Shown piece by piece: positions 34,591 through 44,719 of a stretch of DNA of 64,000 nt. Below the pieces are notes generated by a model, which saw only the letters and a list, made by a program, of their open reading frames with translations, made no database searches and was not told where the DNA came from. Position 1 is the stretch's first letter, and each line of letters starts with the position of its first letter. Source of the DNA: Molanna angustata. Lineage: Eukaryota > Arthropoda > Insecta > Trichoptera > Molannidae. The stretch is from NCBI GenBank assembly GCA_963576475.1, contig OY754970.1, positions 33,730,619 to 33,794,618 on the forward strand. Direction: 5' to 3'. Position numbers and translations under genes: made by a program.

Positions 34591-34974
34591 ATGACGTATT
34601 ATAAAATGTACATGTGTAGAGGAGTAAGGGTGTATTATTGGGATATGCAATATTGTTATGTGGTTGGTTTGTTGAACTAATCCTATTTTTTTATTAGTGG
34701 AGTGAGTACCTAATGCAAAATATCTAATTCTTATCCAAGTACCTATTTTGGTACTTATTGTAAGCGATAAGTATTATATTTATTAGTAAGGATAAAAAAA
34801 TTGAAACGCTTTTCAAAGGTATCTGTAATTGATTGTCGCTTCTTGATTAAGATACAATAATTAATTTTTTACAAAAAAAAACATGCCTACTAGAGTACGT
34901 TTCATTTACAAGTGCACTTCGTAGTTATTTTCGTGTGATTGCATTAGGTCTGATATACTTCAAAACAGGATATT
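34591..34974. other. Unassigned AT-rich DNA
   Basis: No recognised feature. Confidence 0.45.
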
Positions 34975-35360
34975 CCCTACAATAAGGGATTTTTTTTCCT
35001 GTTTTGTAAACCATCTCTAGATTTGTTCAAGATAATTTATTTCTCTTAACATATTATCGATATAGTTTCAAGCTTTCATAGTTTCGACATTTTTAAAAAT
35101 TTTATTTCATTTATCTATATACATTTCTCAAAAAACATAAAAGCTAGAATGCTGAAAATGTGTATAAATATAGACAAATACAATATATCAAACTTGTTTT
35201 TATGAAAAAATTTCAGGATTTCTCAAACTTTTTTAGCAACAAAAACATCTTTTTTTTTGTGACAAATTAATGTGTTTAACTGCCTATATATAATTTTTTT
35301 TAATCGACATTTGGATCTTATGTGCTGCATGCAACTAGTTTATGTCAAAGTTACTACTGA
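34975..35360 (-). repeat. Dispersed repeat family B, inverted short copy
   Basis: Reverse complement of 32800-33830 with the part matching 33430-33760 missing. The ends CTAGTTGCATG and ATATGTTAAGAGAA are conserved. Confidence 0.6.
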
Positions 35361-35689
35361 TAAATTTGCAGAAGTCTTTAAAAAATTATGTGTACCTAAT
35401 ATTTGGTATATAATAATAAAAGACATGCTTCATTGGATTAAATAAAACTATGATTGTTTTCATTTACAATTTATTATTAGGTATTATTAAGATTGAAATA
35501 TTAGATTAGACGAATTTGGCGATATGGCAACATTATTCAGTTTATTTGGCTGACTGACAGTCGTACAAACATCACCACGACGTGCATTTTAAATGAACCG
35601 CAGAATACATCACAGATCTTTACTACGAAAACAAAAACAATTTCAACAAATTATAAACTACATATTATATTATTTGTCTATGCTATCAT
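35361..35689. other. Unassigned AT-rich DNA
   Basis: No recognised feature. Confidence 0.45.
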
Positions 35690-35860
35690 CAGACCAGACT
35701 TATAGCAAGCACCAACACTGCAGGAGGTTATCTACCTCATAGCCTAAATGGGTCCTATCCACCTGACTGCGGACAGAGAGGAATGGAGAGAAAGAGTGCA
35801 TGATGTGTTACACGGCGATCGCGACCCTCGAGAGTGAGTCCAACGACCAATAAGTTATCA
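35690..35860 (+). pseudogene. LINE C-terminal scrap
   Basis: 35770-35840 reads ADREEWRERVHDVLHGDRDP, the arginine- and tryptophan-rich end typical of many non-LTR retrotransposon proteins. Sequence before and after is out of frame or unrelated. Confidence 0.45.
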
Positions 35861-35954
35861 GCAGTTTTCAATCTGTCGATTGATGCGGCTTCCAAACTGT
35901 AGAATTCCATAATAATTATGATAAATATGAACACATATTATATTCTACAAAAAA

Positions 35955-36040
35955 TTTTATTCGACTTCCGACGACCCTTTCGGCTTATAAGACCATAATC
36001 AACTGGTTGATTATGGCCTTATAATGACCAATAAGTTGCT
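35955..36040 (-). repeat. Hairpin repeat of the GATAATGG / CGAAA type
   Basis: Minus strand: an inverted pair around CCATAATCAAC and GTTGATTATGG (19 positions, one mismatch, 2-base loop), then CTTATAAGCCGAAAGGGTCG. Close relatives lie at 41690-41740 and 48481-48530. Confidence 0.55.
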
Positions 36041-36184
36041 GTCGTCATATTTATACATCTTACATCTTCAAATAACCATTTTTATTTTTCAATAAAATTT
36101 ACATACATATAAAAATAGAAAAGTTTATTTCAATTTATTTCTGGAAACACTGATTAATTGTAACAAAATGCTATTTGGCCATCA
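36041..36184. other. Unassigned AT-rich spacer
   Basis: Short AT-rich lead into the 46-bp array. Confidence 0.5.
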
Positions 36185-36784
36185 TCTCGACACTTGCACA
36201 GGGTGAAATGAAAGAAAGTGTTTATAATTATCTCGACACTTGCACAAGGTGAAATGAAAGAAAGTGTTTATAATTATCTCCACACTTGCACAAGGTGAAA
36301 TGAAAGAAAGTGTTTATAATTATCTCGACACTTGCACAGGGTGAAGTGAAAGAAAGTGTTTATAATTATCTCGACACTTGCACAGGGTGAAATGAAAGAA
36401 AGTGTTTATAATTATCTCGACACTTGCACAGGGTGAAATGAAAGAAAGTGTTTATAATTATCTCGACACTTGCACAGGGTGAAATGAAAGAAAGTGTTTA
36501 TAATTATCTCGACACTTGCACAAGGTGAAATGAAAGAAAGTGTTTATAATTATCTCGACACTTGCACAGGGTGAAGTGAAAGAAAGTGTTTATAATTATC
36601 TCGACACTTGCACAGGGTGAAATGAAAGAAAGTTTTTTATAATTATCTCGACACTTGTGCAGGGTGAAATGAAAGTATGTGTTTATAATTATCTCGACAC
36701 TTGCACAGGGTGAAATGAAAGAAAGTGTTTATAATTATCTCGACACTTGCACAGGGTGAAATGAAAGAAAGTGTTTATAATTAT
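36185..36784 (+). repeat. Tandem array, 46-bp unit, 13 copies
   Basis: Units open CTCGACACTTGCACAGGGTG and close GTGTTTATAATTAT. Variation is limited to a few positions (AAGG/AGGG, AAATG/AAGTG, one GTTTTTTATA, one GTATGTG). The high identity points to recent expansion or homogenisation. No spacers, so not CRISPR. No coding frame through it. Confidence 0.95.
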
Positions 36785-36869
36785 AGTTATTTTTTTCCAT
36801 GCACTAATTTATCGAAACGTTTATATTTAATTTTATTTTGAGTTAGTTATTCATTAAGTAGAGTTAATT

Positions 36870-37216
36870 GAAAATTTGGAAACTTTTGAGAAGAAAATAC
36901 TGAGAAGGATCTTCGGCCCGATTTGTGACAACGGAGAGTGGCGTACTTAGATACAACCAGGAACTGTATGATCTGTACAAGGATACCACCATCTTGAGTG
37001 AAATAAAAATCTCAAGACTCTGATGGGCTGGAAACATCCAAAGAATGAACGAAGACGAATAGTACACCGGGGGGACGAAGAAGAATTGGAAGGCCGAAGC
37101 TTCGATGGCTGGACGGTGTAGTGAAGGATGCAAACAACATCGGCATCCATAATCATCACAATACCGACAGTCATGGAGACGGGCTCTGCAGGAGGCTACT
37201 CGACCTGGGTTGTAGA
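36870..37216 (+). pseudogene. LINE C-terminal domain relic (copy 1)
   Basis: The plus strand reads LETFEKKILRRIFGPICDNG and EWR, then a stop, then RYNQELYDLYKDTTILSEIK, then ISRL-WAGNIQRMNEDE with a stop, and in another frame GRIGRPKLRWLDGVVKDANN. This is the post-RT tail of a non-LTR retrotransposon, probably RTE-like, broken by at least two stops and one frameshift. The RT domain is not present. It follows the 46-bp array directly. Confidence 0.7.
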
Positions 37217-37245
37217 TCCACAGATAGAATAATAAATTTATTACT

Positions 37246-37917
37246 TATTTTTATATTGAAAAGAGTGAAAGCAGAACAGCGTGTAAAATAAGGGTAGAGA
37301 ACGAATGGCTCGAGCAAGTCGACGAATATGTATACGTGGGAAGCATATTTCAACCGAATGGACGACTTGATAAAGAGATCGAAAGACGAGTTATGGTAGG
37401 AAACAGAGTGAATGGAGCACTTAGACCAATTATGAATGACCGCAACATATCAAAGGATGCCAAAGTTGCCATTCATAACGCCGTCGTAGTGCCAACCTTG
37501 ACGTATGCAAGTGGAACCTGGACATGGCAGAAGACGCATGAAAGCAGAATAAATGCAGTTGAAATGAGATCGCTTAGAAGAATTTGTAACAGAACGATGT
37601 ATGACAGAGTTCGAAATGAAGATACAAGGAAATAATATAAGACGAAGAAAGCTGTAATTAACAGAATGAAAGTTAACTCATTGATATGGTTTGGCCACTT
37701 GGGGAGAATGAATGAAGAACGCCTGACGAAGAAAATATACAAAGCTGACAGGAACGGAATAAGAGGTCGGGGGCGCCCAAGAAAAGGATGGCACGACCAT
37801 GTAAACAATATTTTGAAAGATGGAAATGTAAAAAGCGTGAACAACAGACGAACATGTATAAGGCGATGTATGAATGTTGATGAGGCAATGAATGTGTGTC
37901 AAGATAGAAAAATGTGA
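37246..37917 (+). pseudogene. LINE C-terminal domain relic (copy 2), one nonsense codon
   Basis: A single frame runs from about 37246 to 37917, broken only by TAA at 37633-37635. It reads VDEYVYVGSIFQPNGRLDKE (from about 37318), then NGALRPIMN, AIHNAVVVPTLTYASGTWTW, EMRSLRRICNRT and, after the stop, IWFGHLGRMNEERLTKKIY and GRGRPRKGWHDHV. This is the thumb and C-terminal part of an RTE-like reverse transcriptase protein; the catalytic part is absent. Related scraps lie at 19660, 20252-20478, 27020 and 7330. The family has therefore spread repeatedly here. Clade assignment is by motif memory, not alignment. Confidence 0.8.
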
Positions 37918-38244
37918 CGTTCGATTCTCTCTGCCTACCCCGTGAGAGATCATCGAAAAAATTCAATCTGGCAATGAATAAGTCAGCTAATTATTTTAAT
38001 TATCATAGTACAAGACACGCGTTTTTTATTAATAGTATTAAATTGGGCCGACCCCTGCACTTAATGGTAAGAAATGGCCAGGGCGAAAAAATATCAAAAA
38101 AGTTATATGGCCGGTTGAAATGCCATCTCTGCTTAGTAGACGTACAGAAGAAATATTATCAATATTGCATGCCTAGTGTAATTCATAATTCTTGATCGAA
38201 TATAAATATATATGTATATATCAAATATTGGATTTTTTCCCTGT
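37918..38244. other. Unassigned DNA
   Basis: The 93-codon frame at 37914-38195 has no recognised domain. The first 40 bases are the 3' end of the LINE relic. Confidence 0.4.
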
Positions 38245-38515
38245 CGTGAGTCAATGATATTTTATGCGCTTGCCCAACGTTAAAAACAATTGTCTTTTTA
38301 TTGAGATTGTGTTCCCTATCAATTCAATTTTTGGATGATCGATCTTGAAAATCATGAAAATCTGTTCGTTTGGAAATAGCTGAGAAAACCATAGCCATCT
38401 ATGAAGTCCATCAGATTATTTTTATACGAACAGATTTTCATGATTAAAATATACTGTAGAACTTTCAAAAAATTGATTGATAAGGAACAAGCGCAAGCGC
38501 ATTAAGTTATCACGT
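38245..38515. mobile_element. Foldback MITE, family F
   Basis: Ends match as inverted repeats: TTTATGCGCTTGCCCAACG on the left and, reversed, ACGTGATAACTTAATGCGCTT on the right. TTCCCTATCAATTCAATTTTT is paired likewise. The centre carries a perfect 19-bp inverted repeat (38351-38369 with 38426-38444). A related end is at about 55125-55240 (CACTTTATGCGCATGCGCAA). No coding capacity. Confidence 0.6.
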
Positions 38516-38849
38516 AAACCAACCGATGACGGGTCGTAAGCCCTGTAGGTGCCTTGAGTTCCTGGTTTCCCTATAATAATCCAACTTCGTCTCTATTGAG
38601 ATGTTTCAAAAATTGTAATTAAATAATACCTTGATTGTAAATAAAGTTGTTTGAGCGCAGCCATCAAGAAAAACCCCAGATCTAAGAAATTAAAATCATG
38701 TTTTTAAATTGTCAATATTTACTGACGGTATTTAAGGTATATTGCATATGCTGAAATGGGCAGCTGGAGTGTCCTTACGGGACGAAATAAACCAATCACA
38801 TACTAAACCAAGAAATCTCCATGGATTTTCTCCATGGAAATCTCTTGGA
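38516..38849. other. Unassigned DNA
   Basis: The left part resembles 26330-26470. 38805-38845 holds a loose inverted repeat around CCATGG. No gene. Confidence 0.4.
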
Positions 38850-39009
38850 TGGGTGGATGGCAGAGCGGTTAGCGTGCTGGGTTAGTAATCCAGTGGTCGC
38901 GAATTCGAATCCTGCCTCGACCGATCTCGTTCACCTATAGGACAAGCATTTATGCTTAGTTTAGGGAACGTAGGAAGATGTATATGTACTTGTTTAACAA
39001 GGACATATT
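38850..39009 (+). mobile_element. SINE-1, 5' portion (split by LINE insertion)
   Basis: GGCAGAGCGGTTAGCGTGC (A box), loop TTAGTAA, GAATTCGAATCC (B box), then AGGGAACGTAGGAAGATG. It breaks after AACAAGGACATATT at 38996-39009; the SINE resumes with the same 14 bases at 41392. Confidence 0.85.
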
Positions 39010-41176
39010 TTGCCATACAAAAATATTTTTATCATACAAAAATATTTTGCCGTACAATATGTTTGGCTTCAGAAAAAAAAAATCCTCAGTAGAAAGTGTA
39101 GCCAATTTAACAACGGATATTCTTTTAGCTTTCTCTAGACAAGAACAGGTCATAGGAGTAAGCTTAGATATCACAAGTGCATATGATAATGTGCTTCTCT
39201 CCCTTCTTAAATCTAAACTTCTCCGAATTGGAATCCCCCTAAAATTAGCCATCTTCATAATGAATATTCTCCTGGATAGAAAAATCATTCTCGACATTCG
39301 AGGAATTGATACTCAAGAAAGAAAAGTCGACAGAGGCTTGCCACAGGGGTCAGTCCTTAGCCCTATCCTCTTCAATATTTATATTCACGAGATTTTTCAT
39401 GTACTGTTACCCTCGGCACAGTTACTGATATATGCAGACGATTTTTTTATTTATGTATCAGGGAAAAAAATCCAACAAATGGAGAACATTATGAATAATA
39501 CTCTCAAAAATATTTCTTCGTGGTTATCTGAAAATGGCCTGAATCCCAGTCCTCCCAAATGTAAAGCCATTATGTTTACAAAAAAACGCTCTATACCACA
39601 TATAAAAATTCAACTAAATGACATTATCTTCCCTGTCTCTTCGGAATTAAGATTTCTTGGTATCACTTTGGATTCCAGACTATCTTGGAACTCTCAAGTT
39701 ACACATATCATTAACAAATGCCAGTCTGGACTAAATGCAATGCGAGCTGTAACCCGTACTTGGTGGGGAGGTCACCCTTCTGTTCTACGTTTAATGTATA
39801 TATCATACGTTCGCAGTCAAATCGACTATGGAGCGTTTTTACTTAGTCCAATTTCCAAGAAAAATTTACAACGCTTAGATAGAATACAATTTGAAGGTCT
39901 GAGACTTATATTAGGCGCTATGAAATCGACACCGGTATGTGCACTCCAGGTGGAAGCCGTGGACCCACCACTTGAGCTGAGAAAACAGTATCTGTCAGAT
40001 AAATTTGTTTTAAAATGCAATATTATTAAATTCCACCCTCTAATTAGAAAAATCGCTATGCTTAAAATATTCACAAATCAATCACCATTTTGGAAACATA
40101 AAATCTTCCCTCCTCTTGTAAATAGCCTCACCTTTTTAGACCAATACTCATCGGATTTCATTAAATCTGAGACACTCCCAGTTTACTCATTACCCTATCA
40201 AAATTTAATCGAGCCGCCAAACATAATCCACTCATTAGGAATAACTCCAGATGCTTTTGCATCTAAAAGACTTAAACACGTAATTGAATCCAAATGGAAT
40301 GACTGGAAAATACTTTATACGGATGGATCAAAAATGGACTGCAAAAGCAATACTGGAGCAGCAGTATTTAGTGATTCAGATAAAGTTGAATTACTTTTGA
40401 CTCTCCATAAAGATTCTACAATATTCTCAGCAGAATGTATAGCTATAATAGAGGCTTTGAACTATGCAAATAAAAAACGATTCTTAAAGACATTAATATT
40501 GACCGATTCCTTAAGTACACTCGAAAAACTCTCTAAATCCCCTATTTTGTATAGTGATGACCACTACTGTATAGATATATGGAAAAAAATTAAAGAAATA
40601 TGCAACCAAAACAGAAAACTTTGTCTGGCATGGATACCAAGTCACTGTGGTATACCAGGAAATGAGAAAGCGGATGAATTGGCTAAGAGAGCAACATATG
40701 GAAACACACGGACACATCCCAATATTACACAAAACGATCTCCTACCAATCGCAAAAAACCGTCTGATGAATAAATGGCAGTTATATTGGGACACAAGCTC
40801 ACTGAAAAAGGGTAGACTTTACAAAACGACCCAACAAACAATTGTCAATAAGCCATGGTTCCATGATAAAGCTTTTGACAAACATTCCATCAGCGTTATG
40901 TGTCGTATCCGCATGGGACACTGTTGTACCAGAGAGCATTTAAAAAAAATAGGGATCATTGATAGCAGTCTCTGCGAATGTATGATTGGTGATGAGACAC
41001 TGGATCATTTGTTTCTTGAATGCCCCATAAACGATAGGTATCCGTCCTTTTTTACCGACCTCACAGAGATTGGGGTTCCAATGCCAACAAATGTGAGGAC
41101 ATTGTTGAGCTACAATTCCAGGCAGGTAAACATTTTGCTCAAAAAATTCATCAAAATTAATGACATTAAAATTTAA
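38978..41176 (+). CDS. I-group LINE protein: reverse transcriptase plus RNase H, N-terminally truncated
   Basis: 732 codons, but the first 11 (up to about 39010) are SINE sequence read by chance; the element's own frame starts after that. RT part: GFRKKKSS (30-37), motif A DITSAYD (64-70), LPQGSVLSP (121-129) and catalytic YADD (152-155). The endonuclease and the first RT blocks are missing. RNase H domain about 444-575, with the expected acidic set: D449 in TDGS, E486, D510 in LTD and D566 in EKADELA, plus WIPSH (552-556). A C-terminal cysteine/histidine cluster (CEC...H...C) ends it. RNase H after RT points to the I superfamily. The frame is fully intact, fitting a young but dead-on-arrival copy. 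Confidence 0.85.
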   Translation: MYMYLFNKDIFCHTKIFLSYKNILPYNMFGFRKKKSSVESVANLTTDILLAFSRQEQVIGVSLDITSAYDNVLLSLLKSKLLRIGIPLKLAIFIMNILLDRKIILDIRGIDTQERKVDRGLPQGSVLSPILFNIYIHEIFHVLLPSAQLLIYADDFFIYVSGKKIQQMENIMNNTLKNISSWLSENGLNPSPPKCKAIMFTKKRSIPHIKIQLNDIIFPVSSELRFLGITLDSRLSWNSQVTHIINKCQSGLNAMRAVTRTWWGGHPSVLRLMYISYVRSQIDYGAFLLSPISKKNLQRLDRIQFEGLRLILGAMKSTPVCALQVEAVDPPLELRKQYLSDKFVLKCNIIKFHPLIRKIAMLKIFTNQSPFWKHKIFPPLVNSLTFLDQYSSDFIKSETLPVYSLPYQNLIEPPNIIHSLGITPDAFASKRLKHVIESKWNDWKILYTDGSKMDCKSNTGAAVFSDSDKVELLLTLHKDSTIFSAECIAIIEALNYANKKRFLKTLILTDSLSTLEKLSKSPILYSDDHYCIDIWKKIKEICNQNRKLCLAWIPSHCGIPGNEKADELAKRATYGNTRTHPNITQNDLLPIAKNRLMNKWQLYWDTSSLKKGRLYKTTQQTIVNKPWFHDKAFDKHSISVMCRIRMGHCCTREHLKKIGIIDSSLCECMIGDETLDHLFLECPINDRYPSFFTDLTEIGVPMPTNVRTLLSYNSRQVNILLKKFIKINDIKI

Positions 41177-41304
41177 CTCTGTTCATAAAATTTAAATTGA
41201 TCGAAGTAAAATAAATATACAAAAATAATTTAGGTTTCTCTATTTTGACAGTTTAATATTTTAACTTAGATGGCTGAGAACACTCTTAACGGGTGAAGAG
41301 CCAA

Positions 41305-41391
<87 letters not shown>
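39010..41391 (+). mobile_element. 5'-truncated I-group LINE inserted into a SINE
   Basis: Bounded by the 14-bp direct repeat AACAAGGACATATT (38996-39009 and 41392-41405), a target-site duplication. The 3' end is a long A run. The 5' junction (39010-39060) is made of near-repeats of TTTTGCCATACAAAAATA, which do not look like LINE coding sequence and may be filler. Confidence 0.9.

Positions 41392-41393
<2 letters not shown>
41306..41393 (+). repeat. Poly(A) tail of the I-group LINE, about 88 A
   Basis: Uninterrupted A run. The last two A may belong to the target duplication. Such a long pure tail is typical of a recent insertion; its assembled length may be inexact. Confidence 0.9.
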
Positions 41394-41394
<1 letters not shown>

Positions 41395-41445
41395 AAGGAC
41401 ATATTCATTTTTTATATTAAAAAAAAAAAAAATTTTCCTCGACTT
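41392..41445 (+). mobile_element. SINE-1, 3' portion
   Basis: AACAAGGACATATTCATTTT followed by an A-rich stretch and a CGACTTACATCCAG end, like the tails of the other SINE-1 copies (14220-14300). Confidence 0.75.
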
Positions 41446-42200
41446 ACATCCAGAGGATAACCAAAGAAATCCTGGATCGAGCAAAGACGAAAGCAACTGC
41501 AGAGACATGGCCTAGGTGACAATACAGGACAGAAGGACCTATAATTTAAGGACGAGGAGAGCTGGGACCCAAAAATCAACACAGACAGAGTTAGGATATA
41601 GCAAGGGAGAAGACTGACGGAATTTAAGGCGTAGAACTCTATTATTATACTTCTTCTTTTTTCTACACATTTTTTCCTTTTATCAGGACAAGCATTTCGA
41701 TTGACTAAGCCATTATCAACCAGTTGATAATGTTGATAGTTACTGTTGTACTTGCCGCCTTACTCAGAAGCATGAAGTCAACTAAATGGCCCTGATACTC
41801 CCTGTGAAGACACTCGGACACAACAACTCGGGCTCACTGTCCGCACCACGGCCGTACTCGGGGAGTCTAGCCATCCGCTCTGCCATAGTCCATGCGGGCT
41901 CTGTTAAAAGCTGACCATATTTTTCGAGGTTGGTCGTAGCCAGGTGGTTTGCTCGTGATGCATGGCAGACAACCAGACATTGGGTCCGAGGCCTCTTCGC
42001 ATCTGGTTACCCAGGTCCTGGTTACATCGAATTCTCCATCCCAAAAACTCTTTCCTGTTCTGTCCTTTCAAGCTGCCACCTCTTAGAAGGTGTTCAAGGC
42101 CTGGCCAGGATGGCAGTGCCGGGTTCTTAACCAGTCTTTTGTATTTGCCACGTTGTCTTCGGAGATTGTGGGGAAGGATATGGCTCAGAACAAGGTATAA
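41446..42200. other. Unassigned GC-richer DNA, likely mobile element
   Basis: 41460-41640 and 41740-42190 are richer in G+C than their flanks. 41690-41740 contains the GATAATGG / CGAAA hairpin repeat (minus strand). Frames at 41930-42130 and 41962-42207 overlap in different phases; no family recognised. Confidence 0.35.
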
Positions 42201-43477
42201 TACTTAAATATATTATACGAGTAGATACATAATTGTAAATAATTGTTTATCGATTTCCAAATATTTATAAAATTGTATTGATGTGATGATACATGAACAC
42301 CAAAAACAAATAGTTATGTAATATTATGTAAGCGCCTATTTAATAATAAAAAATAAAACAAGATGGGGACTTATGTGCACTTGAACTCCATTGAAAATTA
42401 TTTTTCGAAACACAAAACACAAATGTGTTTATTTTTCATTTATAGTGTTGGTAGTAAATATACGAAATTATAATTCTTATTTATCTACCCACTTACTTAA
42501 ATTCAAATAACAAAATAGGGATAATACATATTTGTACTTATACAGAAAACAGACCTTCTTGTTTGCTATATAACGATCTAATTAAACTCAATATAACATT
42601 ATTACGAATAACAATACTCAAGAATTTGTTTATGGAAAATTTATTTATAACTGCTAAAATAAGATCAAGAAGCCAGTTATCAAGTTCCTATTGACATCGT
42701 ATTTTTATTATTAGATAAGTATTATACTGATGGTTCGTAGCAACACGGACTGTATTTTAATTCCATGCAGTGGACACGACGATGTTTATTGAAATCATGA
42801 TTTGGTACCGAATGGATAGCTCTATGAAGGAAATAGGTATCATGACATGTCAGTCAACGAGTCAACAACTAAAACTGAGTTGGCTCGGTAGTTGATTGAT
42901 GTTTGATCAATCATCCACTGAATTATTTATTAATTTCCTTCTATACAAAATACACTTTATCTAGACAACAAAACACCTAAAACCATTATATTCTGTATAA
43001 ATATGGTTATTTTGCCACATCCTTCGAATGCCCTAATAAAAAAAAATATTTAGATGGCTACGTTTTACGAACAAAGTTATAAATCTAGTTCGAGAACAGT
43101 TTACAAATTGCTAATATCTAGATTTTATTTACAAAATTTAATAATCTAGTTTTACGTAACCGGCGATTACTTCAACTTGACTACTGAATGTTGAAAAAAT
43201 ACTATACATCACTATATTTGATAAAAAAATAAATAATGCAGGTGCAAACTTTCTAAATGCGGATGTAGTATTTAAGATAGAACAAGATTTACACCAAAAT
43301 AACAATTTCGGATACCATTTTATAATGCGAGCTCAATAATAAAACAACAATGATGTATTATGAATGGAAAATATTACCGTACGGCACGTAGAATGCGAGT
43401 AACAAATGTATTAATCAACTTAATAATACTGTTAGATGTCCTGAAGAATCGGTCTAATTAAGATCAAAACATCTTAC
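42201..43477. other. Unassigned AT-rich DNA
   Basis: No gene or clear repeat. If the minus-strand exon next to it is real, this would be its first intron. Confidence 0.4.
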
Positions 43478-43645
43478 CTTAGAGACGTTTTAAACTCGCC
43501 AATACCAACAAAATATATCACAAAACACCATTAGAACTTCACAATAATAATTAAATATTTATAAATCACTTCAAATAATCAAAATGTGACAAGAACTAGA
43601 AAACCCATCTCGAAGATGGCGACCGCCCGCTACGGCAGATTTAAC
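43478..43645 (-). promoter_or_regulatory. Candidate promoter and 5' non-coding exon on the minus strand
   Basis: On the minus strand a short CpG patch (GCCGTAGCGGGCGGTCGCC) is followed by about 130 bases without long frames, ending in AAG|GTAAGATG, a strong donor, at 43478/43477. The patch contains AAGATGGCGACC (plus strand 43613-43624), a YY1/Pho-type site often found at transcription starts. Nothing shows which gene it would serve. On the plus strand the same ATG opens a 21-codon frame, probably chance. Confidence 0.35.
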
Positions 43646-44280
43646 ATTTTCGATCTGTCACTTGGGTCAAATATCTGGTAATTATGCACTTAAAACATTC
43701 AGAAAAACTTTTTTAATAATTGTCAATGATAAATACAATTTATTTTCACACTTAGACCTACGACAATAAAAAAAACGTAACAAATATTTATTGTAAATAG
43801 TTTACTACACGCTTTTGATATACATATATTTTTATGTTTTGCAAAGGTGAAGAGACTGACGTGAGCTAAAGAAGCAGCCTGCAGGGTTGACAATATACCG
43901 GTAACATGTGCGGCTGATATTCAAAAGTTATTTATGAGAGCCATAACAGATTTAATTTTATCGCAAATAAATATTAAACTATTTTTTTCTCTCAAATTTT
44001 ATTTCAAAACGGATTTCGTATTTTCCATTTAACTAGTAATTTATTATAATACAAAGAATACTGATTACAATATTGTAAATTCATGGTTATGTACTTATAC
44101 AAGTACTAATAAAAATGTAATGAATTTAAAAAAATATTTTTTTAACTGTTTTTATACTAATTAATTTCTAGTAAATACATATAAAAATATCTTAATAGGA
44201 CAGTATGTTTATAATTTGTCAATAATCTGTAACTACACTGGATTTTTAGGTACGTAACTATTATCAATAATAATAAAAGC
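43646..44280. other. Unassigned AT-rich DNA
   Basis: No recognised feature. Confidence 0.45.
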
Positions 44281-44430
44281 ATTACCCTGCACAAGTGGTG
44301 AGTTTATTACCATTTGGCAATTTCTTCTCACTAACCAGTGTTTTCAAGCCAGAGAAGCAATATTGATGTGAGAAATTAATTTAAATAAATTTTTCCTCTG
44401 CTGGGGATTCAGCCCAAGACATTAAGTTAA
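44281..44430 (-). mobile_element. SINE-3 copy with family T hairpin tail
   Basis: Minus strand: TTGGGCTGAATCCCCAGC (B-box region), GCTTCTCTGGCTTG body, then AGAAATTGCCAAATGGTAATA and CACTTGTGC. It joins a tRNA-type head to the TTGCC..GGYAATAA tail seen alone elsewhere. That suggests SINE-3 borrows the 3' end of a partner LINE. Confidence 0.6.
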
Positions 44431-44661
44431 TTAATACAGTACTGAATGTGTGCTTTATTATTATTTTATGCTTTTAATTTATCCCATTACATCTTTATTA
44501 GTATTATTAAAATTTCATACAATAAACAGAAATTATATTGGATCCATACATTGGTTCTTTGTATGAACAAAACAGTTTACTTTAAAATAGTTAAACCATT
44601 AGGACGATACTGTTCATTGGGTTACTAAATAGTCTTCTAAATTTAGACTGGTATTAAGAGT
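44431..44661. other. Unassigned AT-rich DNA
   Basis: The 60-codon plus frame here has no known relatives. Confidence 0.45.
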
Positions 44662-44719
44662 GAAAGCTGTACACTCGTACAGCTTTCCGAATCACACCCG
44701 AAACCATTGTGATTCGGAA
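44662..44719. other. Two overlapping perfect hairpins
   Basis: GAAAGCTGTAC (44662-44672) pairs with 44677-44687 across the loop ACTC. TTCCGAATCACA (44685-44696) pairs with 44708-44719. They share 44685-44687, so full formation of one frays the other. The flank at 44720-44750 resembles a SINE-2 head on the minus strand. Confidence 0.7.

Noticed and set aside
36185..36784. CRISPR-like array
   Set aside because: Repeats are directly adjacent with no variable spacers, and the DNA is eukaryotic; it is a tandem satellite.
41266..41508. 80-codon phenylalanine-rich frame
   Set aside because: It is the reverse reading of the LINE poly(A) tail.
43617..43682. 21-codon plus-strand gene starting MATARYGRF
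   Set aside because: Short, no relatives recognised; the ATG is better explained as part of an AAGATGGC site.
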